A model generated the notes under the pieces. The model had not been told where the DNA came from. It searched no databases and saw only the letters and a program-made list of their open reading frames with translations. The position numbers and the translations under genes are program-made. From the IMG/VR virus record IMGVR_UViG_3300031746_000045, positions 1-45,766 of that record: a stretch of 45,766 nucleotides of DNA; one strand, 5' to 3'. This stretch comes from a virus. Positions 34,135-42,092 of this stretch are shown piece after piece; the first letter of the stretch is position 1; the number at the start of each line of letters is the position of its first letter.

Positions 34135-35148
34135 TTATTTACCAAAAATTAGTTTACCCCATCCTAAACTTTTCTTTCTTTCATCTTCTTTAGGATTGGT
34201 TTCAGTTTCCTCTTCCTCATAAGGAGCAGGAACAACTATTGCTAAACTCTTTCTAGTAGGAACTTCCTCTACCTTTTCTAGAGTTTTTTCAACTTTTTCC
34301 TCTTCCTTAATTTCTTCTTTTTTCTCAACAATAGTTTCTTCTACAGTCTTTTCTGTAGTAGCTTCTTGAGATTTTTCTTCTTTTTTAGGTTCAACAACTT
34401 CTTTTTTATCTAAAGAAGACAATTTCTCAATTATAAGAGCTAAAGCATCGAGAATCTTTTCATCTGTAGATTTTTCAGACTTGTTTTCTTCCAATAAATC
34501 CCTATACTTTTCTAATTCAGCAGCAGCTTGACTTCTTAAATCAGCTTCTGAAATAGAATCAGTAACAGGTTTAATCTGATTACATCTTGCCAAAGCATTC
34601 CTATAATGCGGTAAATCAACTTCACCTTTCTCATTCTTAAACGGTAAATGACGACAATTCTTATCTTCAGTCTTGCTCTCTAAATAAGCAGGTTCAATAA
34701 CCGCAAAAGAAGAATTAGGTAAAGTATTAATATACTCAGTTGTCCACTCTGCTTTTTCTGCATCCTCAACTACTAAACCAGGATTTGGATTTTCCTCAGA
34801 AGGAGTTTCGTCAACCTTGGCTTTTTCAACAGTTTCCTTTGGTGCTTCTTCAGAAACCTTTGTAGCTTCGATAACTTCTTCTTTTTTAATTTCTTCTTTA
34901 GGGGCTTCTAAAGCAACTTCAGCAGGTTTGGTTTCAACTACATCTTCCTTGACTACTTCAACAGTCTTTTCAACACTAGCTTCTAAAGGAGTTTCTGCTT
35001 TCGGAGCTTCGACAACATCTTCTTTTTCAACTACTTCAGGTGCAGCTTGTTCTTTAGGTTCCTCGACCTGTATAGGCTCTTGAGTTGCTTCTTTAGAAGC
35101 GTTGGGAGCCTCAGATTTTAAAACCTCTTGTTTGTCCAATTTGGCCAT
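34135..35148 (-). CDS. Possible nested scaffold protein from an internal start
   Basis: The ATG of residue 181 of the protease-scaffold gene (35148-35146) is preceded by a near-perfect Shine-Dalgarno sequence AAGGAGG (35160-35166) with an 11-base gap. This falls exactly at the boundary between protease and acidic region. Translation from it would give a 337-residue scaffold alone, as with lambda Nu3 inside gene C. The spacing is a little long, and the purine-rich codons could also arise from the Lys-Glu-Glu sequence, so this is an inference. Confidence 0.5.
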   Translation of the reverse strand: MAKLDKQEVLKSEAPNASKEATQEPIQVEEPKEQAAPEVVEKEDVVEAPKAETPLEASVEKTVEVVKEDVVETKPAEVALEAPKEEIKKEEVIEATKVSEEAPKETVEKAKVDETPSEENPNPGLVVEDAEKAEWTTEYINTLPNSSFAVIEPAYLESKTEDKNCRHLPFKNEKGEVDLPHYRNALARCNQIKPVTDSISEADLRSQAAAELEKYRDLLEENKSEKSTDEKILDALALIIEKLSSLDKKEVVEPKKEEKSQEATTEKTVEETIVEKKEEIKEEEKVEKTLEKVEEVPTRKSLAIVVPAPYEEEETETNPKEDERKKSLGWGKLIFGK

Positions 35149-35688
35149 TTTTTGACTTTCCTCCTTTTGTTTTATTTGTTCTGCGATTGCAGAGTTAAAA
35201 GATTTACAAACTGAAAATTTTGCATTTTGATTACAGGGGATACCGACGATAGAACATTCCAAGATTAAAATCTCGTCGATAACATGATAAGATTTTCCAT
35301 CCTCTCCACGCTCGTCGTGTCCATCGACAACAATTCCACCAATTGAAAAACTATTTAGAACGCCCTCCTGACATAAAATCCAAATATCATTTACATAAGA
35401 GGCGTTAGATAATTGAACAGTTATAAAAAGGCCTTTATCATCTAAAACACAGTCTATAACACGACCAGCAGCAGTCAAAACTGAATGATTGTGGTCAAGA
35501 AAAACTGTAGGGCTTTTAAGTAAATCGTTCTTAGCTTTTTCAAGTGCCTTACGAGAAATAATTTCTCGTTCCAAATCAAGGTCAGACGTGCTGGCGTATC
35601 CCCTTAATAGTCTCCTTCCGTCCTGAGTAGATTTTTCAAACGTAGAAGAATATACTTTAAATGTTAGGTCTTTAAATAATTCGTTCAT
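34135..35688 (-). CDS. HK97-type prohead protease fused to an acidic scaffold-like region
   Basis: 517 residues. Residues about 1-165 are the U35 protease: LRGYASTSDLDLEREI, the His motif FLDHNHS (His66 or His68), the Ser motif LNSFSIGG (Ser113 or Ser115) and ILECSIVGIPCNQNA. Residues about 181-515 are extremely rich in Glu, Lys, Val and Ala, with low-complexity repeats around a folded segment (about 316-410). This resembles scaffold regions that guide capsid assembly and are later cleaved. The start overlaps the upstream HNH gene by 17 bases; its ribosome binding site (GGGAG) lies inside that gene. Confidence 0.87.
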   Translation of the reverse strand: MNELFKDLTFKVYSSTFEKSTQDGRRLLRGYASTSDLDLEREIISRKALEKAKNDLLKSPTVFLDHNHSVLTAAGRVIDCVLDDKGLFITVQLSNASYVNDIWILCQEGVLNSFSIGGIVVDGHDERGEDGKSYHVIDEILILECSIVGIPCNQNAKFSVCKSFNSAIAEQIKQKEESQKMAKLDKQEVLKSEAPNASKEATQEPIQVEEPKEQAAPEVVEKEDVVEAPKAETPLEASVEKTVEVVKEDVVETKPAEVALEAPKEEIKKEEVIEATKVSEEAPKETVEKAKVDETPSEENPNPGLVVEDAEKAEWTTEYINTLPNSSFAVIEPAYLESKTEDKNCRHLPFKNEKGEVDLPHYRNALARCNQIKPVTDSISEADLRSQAAAELEKYRDLLEENKSEKSTDEKILDALALIIEKLSSLDKKEVVEPKKEEKSQEATTEKTVEETIVEKKEEIKEEEKVEKTLEKVEEVPTRKSLAIVVPAPYEEEETETNPKEDERKKSLGWGKLIFGK

Positions 35689-36712
35689 TTTTAATCTCCC
35701 GATTTTTATTTTGAATAATTGTATTTATTGTATCTTTTTTTAACGAGTCATGACATTTATTACAAAGTGTTTTTCCGTTTGAGACTTTCCAAAAATCTTC
35801 ATAATCTAGGGACAATCTTAACAAAATTTCTTTTTCTTCCAATGGCGAAAACCTATTAAATTTATTCAAAAACTCTAATAAAATAATTGCGAATGGCTTA
35901 ATATGATGAGCGTGTAAATTTCCCCCACTATTATCTCCACATTCCTGACAAGTATAATTATCTCTCTCGAAAACCTGTTTTCTCCATTCGTTGTATTCTG
36001 ATAAATCTCTAATAAGTGAATTTAAAGAAGACCTGCCATCCATATAATTTGGATTGTCTTTCCCAAACCTACGTATACCATACATTGGATTATTTTTACC
36101 AGAGTTTCTTGCACTTTGAAAAGTCTTATTGCATTCTTTACAATGCTTAGATTTAGAACCTTTTAAAATAATACCACAAATTTGGCATTTAGGAGGACCA
36201 CCTTTCCACAATGCACTATTTATTCCTTTGTAGTTTCCTAACATTAACGATTCTTTACTAGTTCTTCTATTTATACCAAACTTTTTTAAATTTTTAAGAA
36301 TAGTATTTTTTGAGCAACCATAAAATTTAGCTATAGCTATAGAAGACTTTTTATCAACAATATATAATTTTTCTAACTCTTCTTTCTTTATTTTAATTAT
36401 AGTTGTTTCTTCAGAATGACTTTTTCTTGGTATTTTAAAAAGTTCCAAACGGCTAACTATTGTACTACTAGCACAACCTAACATTTTAGAAATTTTATCA
36501 ATAGTAAAATCGTTTTCTATATATAATTTAATAAGACGTTTTTTACCTATCCTTAAACTTAAAAATCTAGTACCATCTCTTAAATCATATTTTCTAAGTA
36601 GTTTAGATATTAATTTTCTATTACAATTATAAAGATTACCTATTTCTTGCATAGTCTTCTTTTCAACATAATATAATCTATACAAAACTTCTTTTTCTAT
36701 TTTATTTAACAT
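35672..36712 (-). CDS. HNH homing endonuclease with helix-turn-helix array
   Basis: 346 residues. Three helix-turn-helix repeats (about 5-45, 57-95, 110-148) precede a zinc knuckle (CQIC ... CKEC), the NPMYG-RFG-NPNYMDGR linker, and a C-terminal HNH domain (CQEC, LHAHHIKPF, CNKCH). The helix-turn-helix array and linker are the same modules found in the EDxHD endonuclease at 26329, but with a different nuclease. It begins with a TAATG overlap of the ATPase stop and ends 17 bases inside the prohead protease gene. Confidence 0.9.
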   Translation of the reverse strand: MLNKIEKEVLYRLYYVEKKTMQEIGNLYNCNRKLISKLLRKYDLRDGTRFLSLRIGKKRLIKLYIENDFTIDKISKMLGCASSTIVSRLELFKIPRKSHSEETTIIKIKKEELEKLYIVDKKSSIAIAKFYGCSKNTILKNLKKFGINRRTSKESLMLGNYKGINSALWKGGPPKCQICGIILKGSKSKHCKECNKTFQSARNSGKNNPMYGIRRFGKDNPNYMDGRSSLNSLIRDLSEYNEWRKQVFERDNYTCQECGDNSGGNLHAHHIKPFAIILLEFLNKFNRFSPLEEKEILLRLSLDYEDFWKVSNGKTLCNKCHDSLKKDTINTIIQNKNREIKNERII

Positions 36713-37980
36713 TATTTTTTTTTCAACTCACAAATTAAATTTTTCATATCTACATCTCTTATTTTATTATCAACAGTATCCATTGTTCCAAAAACTTTAA
36801 TAAGTGCCTTAGCTATGTCATCTTCTAAGATAACATCTCTGCCATTATCCGCAGATAGCAGCAACGCATAAATTAACAATTCCTTAAGATGGGCTCCAGT
36901 TAATTTTTCAGTTTTATCTGCTAATTCTTTTAAAATACATTCTTTATTTTCTATTTGTAAAGGTTCGGCAATTTTACTTAAAATTCTATAGCGTAAATCC
37001 TTATCTGGCAATTGGAATATTAAAACATCGTCAAACCTTGATGGTCTAGAAATTAAACTTTTAGGTAAGGCCGAAGGACTGTTTGTTACTAATATAGTTA
37101 CTATACCATCAACATTTTTCATTCCGTCCATTGTCGTCTTAAGACTGTCGATACAACCTGCACTTTTTAAAAAGTCATCCACGTCTTCAAGATAGAGTAT
37201 CGCTGGGGAGCATTCGCAAGCCATTCTAAATAAATACTTTATATCAGAAGCAGAATGAACAGCAGAAGATTCAACCCAAATAAACGTACAGTTAGCTTTT
37301 CTCATTAATATTTTACCTACTAAAGTTTTACCTGTCCCAGGAGACCCCGCAAAAATCATACCTCTTTTAAAGGGCAATTTTGATTTTTCATATAGTTCTT
37401 TCTTACTAAAGAAATCTAATGCTCCAACTTTTATTTTTTGCTTCTGGTCATCTGGCAACTGCACATCATCAAAATCCAACTCAGGTATAGGCAAAAATTG
37501 CCCCGCTGCGTCAATTTTTTCACCTTTATAAAAATTATTATCTGCCATGTATTTGTCAACTTTTTCCATAAATCCCAATGCAATGTCTGAATCTTTTTCA
37601 TTATAACTCATATATAAATCTACAGTGCCCCACCCTGGGCACACATAAGCTGCGAGTGCTTTTTTATCTTTTATTAAAAATCTCATGCCAGTAACAAGTA
37701 GTTCTTCTCTTTTTCCTCTGCCAACTTCCAAATATGAATAACTTGGACTTACAACTTGGCCATATGACAAATCAAAAATAGCTCTCACATCATAATCTTT
37801 TACTACTTCATTTACGGCCTTGAAAAATAGGGCTGATTTATATCCTGGATAACTCTTTCCCAATGAACGAATTTTATGAGGCTTGGAACATAAAAAATTT
37901 GCAACTATGCCACTATCTTTTGGAATGTAGGCTTCGACTAATTTTTCTTCTTCCGTCTTTTTCTGTATCATTTTATACAT
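36712..37980 (-). CDS. AAA+ ATPase in the head assembly region
   Basis: 422 residues. An N-terminal domain (about 1-170) is followed by an AAA+ module: Walker A GSPGTGKT (212-219), Walker B ILYLEDVDD (261-269), sensor 1 TN (299-300), arginine-finger segment SRPSRFD (311-317) and a C-terminal helical lid. It resembles the FtsH/Cdc48/Bcs1 branch rather than a packaging motor. It overlaps the genes on both sides by one base, between a portal-linked zinc protein and the protease, so it is expressed with head genes. A role as an unfoldase or chaperone of head assembly is inferred; such an ATPase is not a standard part of head modules. Confidence 0.87.
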   Translation of the reverse strand: MYKMIQKKTEEEKLVEAYIPKDSGIVANFLCSKPHKIRSLGKSYPGYKSALFFKAVNEVVKDYDVRAIFDLSYGQVVSPSYSYLEVGRGKREELLVTGMRFLIKDKKALAAYVCPGWGTVDLYMSYNEKDSDIALGFMEKVDKYMADNNFYKGEKIDAAGQFLPIPELDFDDVQLPDDQKQKIKVGALDFFSKKELYEKSKLPFKRGMIFAGSPGTGKTLVGKILMRKANCTFIWVESSAVHSASDIKYLFRMACECSPAILYLEDVDDFLKSAGCIDSLKTTMDGMKNVDGIVTILVTNSPSALPKSLISRPSRFDDVLIFQLPDKDLRYRILSKIAEPLQIENKECILKELADKTEKLTGAHLKELLIYALLLSADNGRDVILEDDIAKALIKVFGTMDTVDNKIRDVDMKNLICELKKK

Positions 37981-39131
37981 TATTCTTTCTCCTCAAAAAT
38001 TACTAATGCCCCGCAATGTGGACATAATACTGTTGATTTATCGTCTAACAATTGTTTAAAATAATCGAAGGATTGCTCGCAATTTTTACACCATACCCAT
38101 TTAGGTTCTTGTTTTCCTGTATCTTTATCTTCTGGGATATATCCGCTATCTATGTATTTATCTTGGCCTTTTTCTGAATATGTTTTTCCTTCTTGGTCTA
38201 CGCTCGCTTTGCAATTTGGGCATTTAACATAGCCCATACCTGCTTCCTTCTCGGCTAAATAGTCAAAATATTTTCCACAACTGCCACATTTAACATAATC
38301 CATATTTTTCAAAGTGTCTTTGTGGTCTTCTACCCATTTTTTTGCACGTTCAACTGTCCATTTGTCTTTTTCAAAAAGTACTGATTGTATTTTAGTTGGG
38401 CCAGTTGGGTTTTTCTTTAAACGACCAATAATTCCCTTGATGCCTTCAGACTCAGATATTGTTATAGTTCTAAATGAACCTTCAACAATTGTTTTGGGAT
38501 TTCTTATTCTTATTCTTATATATGAAGCAGTAATATCGGGTTCTGGCTTTAAAACCATCCCATCACCATCATAAACTTTACCAAGTAATTTATTTAAATA
38601 TACTTCATATAATGATAAAAAAGATTCTACGACACTTTTATATTTTTCAGAGAATTCCAATTTTTTTAAATAATCTAACTTATCTTCATAGTCCTTATAA
38701 TAATTAACAGCTACAATACTTATTTCTTCTTTTTTCATATTTATTTTCTCATCTTTTTTATCTAAAAATTTTATATCCTCAATAATACCAAAATTTAAAT
38801 TAGTATTATTATATTTAATTGGATTTTTAAATATTTTATTTATACGAAAACTATAAGCATAAAAAACATTACTATCTGGCCATAATTTAAGTATATCATC
38901 TTCGCTAATTAAATGTCTTTTATTATGACTAGCCAATAATGAACAGTCAAGTTTCAACGGTCCATTTAAAATTATAGAACCATACACTTGATTACCACAT
39001 AAATACAGTTCTTTACCAACATAGTTAAGAAAATTCTCTGTACTTATAATTTCTTTAATAAGCCGCTTTCTTATAAGTTGGGCGTATTTATCTTCTATAA
39101 CTATACCTGGATTTTTTATTTTTTCAGTCAT
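37980..39131 (-). CDS. Head-module protein with zinc ribbons (XkdF-like segment)
   Basis: 383 residues. The middle part (about 198-270) contains SYIRIRIRNP, SFRTITISESEGIKGIIGRL and DKWTVERAKKWVEDH, a segment often found in phage head proteins near the portal (XkdF-like and protease-associated). Two zinc ribbons follow: CGSC/CPNC (about 283-308) and CKNC/CPHC (about 349-374). The N-terminal 190 residues are not recognised. No clear ribosome binding site precedes the ATG; translation may depend on ribosomes reaching it from upstream. Function unknown, possibly a portal- or protease-binding assembly factor. Confidence 0.75.
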   Translation of the reverse strand: MTEKIKNPGIVIEDKYAQLIRKRLIKEIISTENFLNYVGKELYLCGNQVYGSIILNGPLKLDCSLLASHNKRHLISEDDILKLWPDSNVFYAYSFRINKIFKNPIKYNNTNLNFGIIEDIKFLDKKDEKINMKKEEISIVAVNYYKDYEDKLDYLKKLEFSEKYKSVVESFLSLYEVYLNKLLGKVYDGDGMVLKPEPDITASYIRIRIRNPKTIVEGSFRTITISESEGIKGIIGRLKKNPTGPTKIQSVLFEKDKWTVERAKKWVEDHKDTLKNMDYVKCGSCGKYFDYLAEKEAGMGYVKCPNCKASVDQEGKTYSEKGQDKYIDSGYIPEDKDTGKQEPKWVWCKNCEQSFDYFKQLLDDKSTVLCPHCGALVIFEEKE

Positions 39132-39231
39132 ATTTTAAATTTGGGCTTACAGCAAAAATATTCAACAAACCCCATAACTTTTCTGTGTTTTGAGCTGTGA
39201 TATATCTTTCATAGCTGTAAGCAAAATATCC

Positions 39232-40464
39232 TTAAGTATTGCTTTTTTTATTTTTAGGACCTAATCCCTTTTTTCTACGCACTTCATCAACAGTAAGAAC
39301 ACCTGAATCTATTTCAAGTTTATCAATTTCTGCTTGTTCTTTAGCGTCACGTAAATCCACTTCTACGAATTCAAATAATACCCTATCACCAATTTTATTA
39401 AAAGTAGAAATAATACAACTATTTATTTTCTTAGCTAACATTCTTTGTAAAGGAATAATCTTTTCTGATTTAAAAGATTTGTCAGCTTCCATCGAACTTG
39501 CTCTATTGACATCTTCAAAAACACCAAGCTTCATTGGGGGAATTCCATAGACGCTGCAAATTTCGTCACGACTAAATTTTCTTTGATTTAAAAACTCCAT
39601 ATCATTAGGCTTTGTTCCTATTGGAGTTATTTTTGCACCGCCCTCAGTAACAATTGTTTTATGGGCGTTTTCTGTTCCTTGTATTTCATGGGCAAAATAT
39701 TCTCTAATTCTTTTTAACTGAGGCAATGTGCAATTTCCGAGGTCAACGTGCAATCGAGGAACAGCATGATTCTTGAAAAAATTCCTGTTGTAATCTTGGG
39801 CATACAAATCAGTTTCTATAACAATCTCCAAACTTTCTATAGGACTGAGCCCATAAACTTCGTTGCCTGGATTTGGCAACCTAAAGTGGGCTATTTCATT
39901 AGCCTTAAAAGTAACTGCTTGAGAACTTCCTGATAAAACTCCCATAGGCTTCTGAACATAGCCTTTAATAGTTCCATGCTCATCTACTAAAACTCTAATA
40001 GATGGTGCATATATATTATAAAGAGCTACAGGATTTCCCTGAGTATCTCTAACTATTTCAACATAAGCATCTCCATAAAGATGGAGGTCTACTACTATTT
40101 CAGCTAAAATTTCTTCTAAAGTGTCATCTGCATTAGGACGAGCCAATAAAGAAATAATAGGTGCAAATTCTTTACTACGAGGGTCTACTAATTCTAAAGT
40201 TTCTTTGCCAATTAATCTATAACCATTCGATGTAGCTGTTCTTTGTATAACATCGGTACATGCTCTCACCCACGATTCACGTCTATAGACTGCTTCTAAA
40301 TGCCTATAACTAATCTTTGGTGTTCTACCCTCTTTTTCCTGCCTCGCATCCCAATCCTGCAAATATGAACGAGAACTGGGCTGTAACTCTCTTTCAATTT
40401 CTCGTTTTAGAGCAGCCTTTAAGAGTTCTCGCCTTTTAGCTATACCAAATAAATCAATTTCCAT
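39232..40464 (-). CDS. Portal protein, HK97 family
   Basis: 410 residues. Typical portal segments are visible: SWVRACTDVIQRTA, a central DLHLYGDAYVEIVRD, IAHFRLPNPGNEVYGLSPIESL, NHAVPRLHVDLGN, and FSRDEICSVYGIPPMKLGV near the C-terminus. Twelve copies form the ring through which DNA enters and leaves the head. It starts 3 bases after the stop of a 49-residue gene and has a weak ribosome binding site, so coupling is likely. After its TAA the same frame stays open for 35 more codons and ends overlapping the next ATG. Confidence 0.95.
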   Translation of the reverse strand: MEIDLFGIAKRRELLKAALKREIERELQPSSRSYLQDWDARQEKEGRTPKISYRHLEAVYRRESWVRACTDVIQRTATSNGYRLIGKETLELVDPRSKEFAPIISLLARPNADDTLEEILAEIVVDLHLYGDAYVEIVRDTQGNPVALYNIYAPSIRVLVDEHGTIKGYVQKPMGVLSGSSQAVTFKANEIAHFRLPNPGNEVYGLSPIESLEIVIETDLYAQDYNRNFFKNHAVPRLHVDLGNCTLPQLKRIREYFAHEIQGTENAHKTIVTEGGAKITPIGTKPNDMEFLNQRKFSRDEICSVYGIPPMKLGVFEDVNRASSMEADKSFKSEKIIPLQRMLAKKINSCIISTFNKIGDRVLFEFVEVDLRDAKEQAEIDKLEIDSGVLTVDEVRRKKGLGPKNKKSNT

Positions 40465-40467
40465 ATA

Positions 40468-40617
40468 TTAGTCTACCTTTTTGCTGTTTGTATTTTCGGG
40501 TTCATTTAACATGTCTTTAACAAGTTTCCTATAATAACGAATAAGCTTTCTATCCTCCTTATCTAAATCCAAGGTTCGATAGAAATTTGATTTGCCATCC
40601 CGAATTTTAGTAGCCAT
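40468..40617 (-). CDS. Small basic leader protein before the portal gene
   Basis: 49 residues, very basic (12 Lys/Arg in the first 37), probably helical. It is the first gene after promoter copy 3 and ends 3 bases before the portal ATG, so portal translation is probably coupled to it. The ribosome binding site is weak (AGG 6 bases before the ATG). Function unknown; a DNA- or RNA-binding peptide is possible. Confidence 0.65.
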   Translation of the reverse strand: MATKIRDGKSNFYRTLDLDKEDRKLIRYYRKLVKDMLNEPENTNSKKVD

Positions 40618-40682
40618 TAACCTATATTTACCTATTTTTATTAAAACTAGCTAATAAAGAATAGATTCTAAAAATTAATAAT

Positions 40683-40717
40683 AAAAAATCCCTATAACAA
40701 GTATATTTAATTACGGG
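40683..40717 (-). terminator. Weak terminator-like hairpin in the portal leader
   Basis: On the minus strand CCC (with TAA) and GGG (with TTA) can pair across a 13-base AT-rich loop, followed by ATTTTTTAT. The stem is short and bulged. It lies about 40-70 bases downstream of promoter copy 3, a position comparable to the much stronger hairpin behind copy 1. Weak on its own. Confidence 0.3.
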
Positions 40718-40756
40718 TATTATAAGTGTTTCGCTTTCGCTCAACCCTTCTAATAC

Positions 40757-40788
40757 TATTATACGACAAAAAACGCAAGTTGGGACAA
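40757..40788 (-). promoter_or_regulatory. Late promoter-like element, copy 3
   Basis: TTGTCCCAA, 13 bases, TCGTATAATA on the minus strand, as at 21538 and 29488. Upstream lies ATTTTAAAATAG, also present upstream of copy 1. It is the outermost promoter of the virion block, about 140 bases before the first gene, and borders the repeat-rich control region; the first 39-base inverted-repeat element begins 23 bases beyond its -35 side. Confidence 0.78.
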
Positions 40789-40811
40789 ACTATTTTAAAA
40801 TAGTTTTGATA

Positions 40812-40850
40812 TAGTTTGTAAATTGTTTAATTTTATAGCTTTATAAACTA
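40812..40850. repeat. 39-base inverted-repeat element, copy 1
   Basis: TAGTTTGTAA, 19 bases, TTATAAACTA. Five such elements occur in the control region, all with exactly 19 bases between arms. This one lies next to promoter copy 3, at the left border of the region. Confidence 0.85.
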
Positions 40851-40861
40851 AAAATTTTATA

Positions 40862-40880
40862 ATGTTCAATAATTGAACAT
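40862..40880. repeat. Perfect palindrome, operator-like
   Basis: ATGTTCAAT and ATTGAACAT are perfect inverted arms around a single A. Such a 19-base dyad is typical of a dimeric helix-turn-helix repressor site. It occurs once, between the first 39-base element and the iterons. Confidence 0.65.
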
Positions 40881-40921
40881 ACTTTGTCAAGATTTGTCTA
40901 ATTTGGCAACTTTTACCAGCG

Positions 40922-41088
40922 TGACAAATTGTCAGAAATTATGACAAATTGTCATAAAAAATGATAAATTGTCACGTGTTTACAAATTGTCACGGCATGA
41001 CAAATTGTCATTTCAAAAAATAGGTTGTTTAATTTCAATATGTTATGAAGCAACTTTACAAATTGTCATAAAATATGACAAATTGTCA
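40922..41088. repeat. Seven palindromic iterons (TGACAAATTGTCA)
   Basis: Copies start at 40922, 40942, 40962, 40980, 40998, 41056 and 41076. Four are the perfect 13-base palindrome; one reads TGATAAATTGTCA and two read TTACAAATTGTCA. Spacing is 18 or 20 bases (about two helical turns) except for one larger gap of 58. TTGGCAAC flanks the cluster on both sides (40904 and 41092). This arrangement is what a cooperative DNA-binding protein needs: a replication initiator, partition protein or repressor. Confidence 0.88.
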
Positions 41089-41268
41089 CGCTTGGCAACC
41101 TAAGAAATAGGCCAGGTTCCACGATGGTTATTGGTGGGGTATTAGCTGCCTTAGTCTTTAAAAGCAATAATGAACCACAATTTAGTTATACATAAGCTCC
41201 AATACATAATAGTTACAAGATATGTAATAACTAGGTCTTTGCGGAGATTGTAGCCCATATTCTACGCA

Positions 41269-41307
41269 TAGTTTATAACTTAGTATATACTATATACTTA
41301 CAAACTA
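41269..41307. repeat. 39-base inverted-repeat element, copy 2
   Basis: TAGTTTATAA, 19 bases, TTACAAACTA. Same geometry as the other four copies. The inner sequence is different except for being AT-rich. Confidence 0.85.
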
Positions 41308-41320
41308 TGAAATATAGAAC

Positions 41321-41352
41321 TTGTCACAAATACTATATACTTTTTGTGACAA
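41321..41352. repeat. Ten-base-pair inverted repeat related to iteron arms
   Basis: TTGTCACAAA and TTTGTGACAA are perfect inverted arms with a 12-base AT-rich loop. The arms contain TTGTCA/TGACAA, the half sites of the iterons, in the opposite order. A short sequence TCTACTGATT follows and recurs at 41568. Confidence 0.6.
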
Positions 41353-41604
41353 TCTACTGATTTTTCCTGGTAAAATTGGATACACTTTAGTGGCTAGAAG
41401 CAATTTCTTAAATAATAGAGCACCTTACCCCTACTTCTATTATAATAATCCAATACAGACCATCCTAGGCTCTAAATAAGGGCATTGTAGAACCATTCCC
41501 CTAAGTAATCAAATATGATAACTAAAGGAAACGAGGATAACCCACATAGCTTATATTATAGGGTAAGTCTACTGATTATTTTGCCAGAATTTGAAATACA
41601 CTTT
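41353..41604. repeat. Two degenerate 36-base direct repeats
   Basis: TCTACTGATT and ATACACTTT occur together at 41353/41380 and at 41568/41596, with the second motif 27 or 28 bases after the first and partly similar sequence between. Related TTACTGAAT motifs occur near 41758 and 42110. They look like remnants of a larger unit that was duplicated with the 39-base elements. Confidence 0.5.
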
Positions 41605-41627
41605 TAGGTCCTTACTGTTTTCCTACA

Positions 41628-41666
41628 TAGTTTGTAAGCCATTCTTATTACATATGTTATAAACTA
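41628..41666. repeat. 39-base inverted-repeat element, copy 3
   Basis: TAGTTTGTAA, 19 bases, TTATAAACTA. It lies 32 bases before the DnaA box at 41699. Confidence 0.85.
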
Positions 41667-41698
41667 TAAAGAATCTTACAAAATTTTTTAGGCTTACC

Positions 41699-41707
41699 TT
41701 ATCCACA
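41699..41707 (+). promoter_or_regulatory. Perfect DnaA box
   Basis: TTATCCACA matches the bacterial DnaA consensus exactly. It is the only perfect copy I found in the control region. Together with iterons and AT-rich stretches it supports an origin of replication that uses host DnaA, but a single 9-base match could be chance. Confidence 0.5.
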
Positions 41708-41946
41708 AGCTGGTTTAATATTTAGCTCCAAATGACGCTAAAAACCAAACGCCATAAATTACTGAATAACCTGCCATAATAGAAAAATTAGAAGAATCAC
41801 TAAAATATCACCGTAAAGAAGCCTAGAACCCAGTCAATATAGGAAAGAAGCAATCCTTGTATGTATCTATACAATTGCTTGTATGAAACGTGCCAGTAAA
41901 GGAAAGGAAAGGAACTTACGCTAACCATTTTGTCTGGGTGGGCTAT

Positions 41947-42051
41947 ATGGTAGACCATTTCGTTGGTCTCAACGATATGGTTATGTGGGTTGTGGTTGCT
42001 GGGTTTTTTGTTGGTTGGGGGGTTTTGGGCTTACCTAGCCAGCTTATATAG
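41947..42051 (+). CDS. Possible 34-residue membrane peptide in GT-rich DNA
   Basis: An ATG-started frame of 34 codons encodes a hydrophobic peptide (VVVAGFFVGWGVLGL in the middle). The strand is very rich in G and T here (about 41985-42035), so hydrophobic Val/Gly/Trp codons may be a by-product of composition. No convincing ribosome binding site. It is the only frame with any appeal between 40618 and 42714. Confidence 0.25.
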   Translation: MVDHFVGLNDMVMWVVVAGFFVGWGVLGLPSQLI

Positions 42052-42053
42052 CA

Positions 42054-42092
42054 TAGTTTGTAACCTATTGTGCCAGTTGGGCTTATGAACTA
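42054..42092. repeat. 39-base inverted-repeat element, copy 4
   Basis: TAGTTTGTAA, 19 bases, TTATGAACTA (one change from the consensus arm). Same spacing as the other copies. Confidence 0.8.

Noticed and set aside
41124-41195. 23-residue hydrophobic frame in the control region
   Set aside because: Very short, no ribosome binding site, and lies directly beside the iterons. No supporting evidence for translation.
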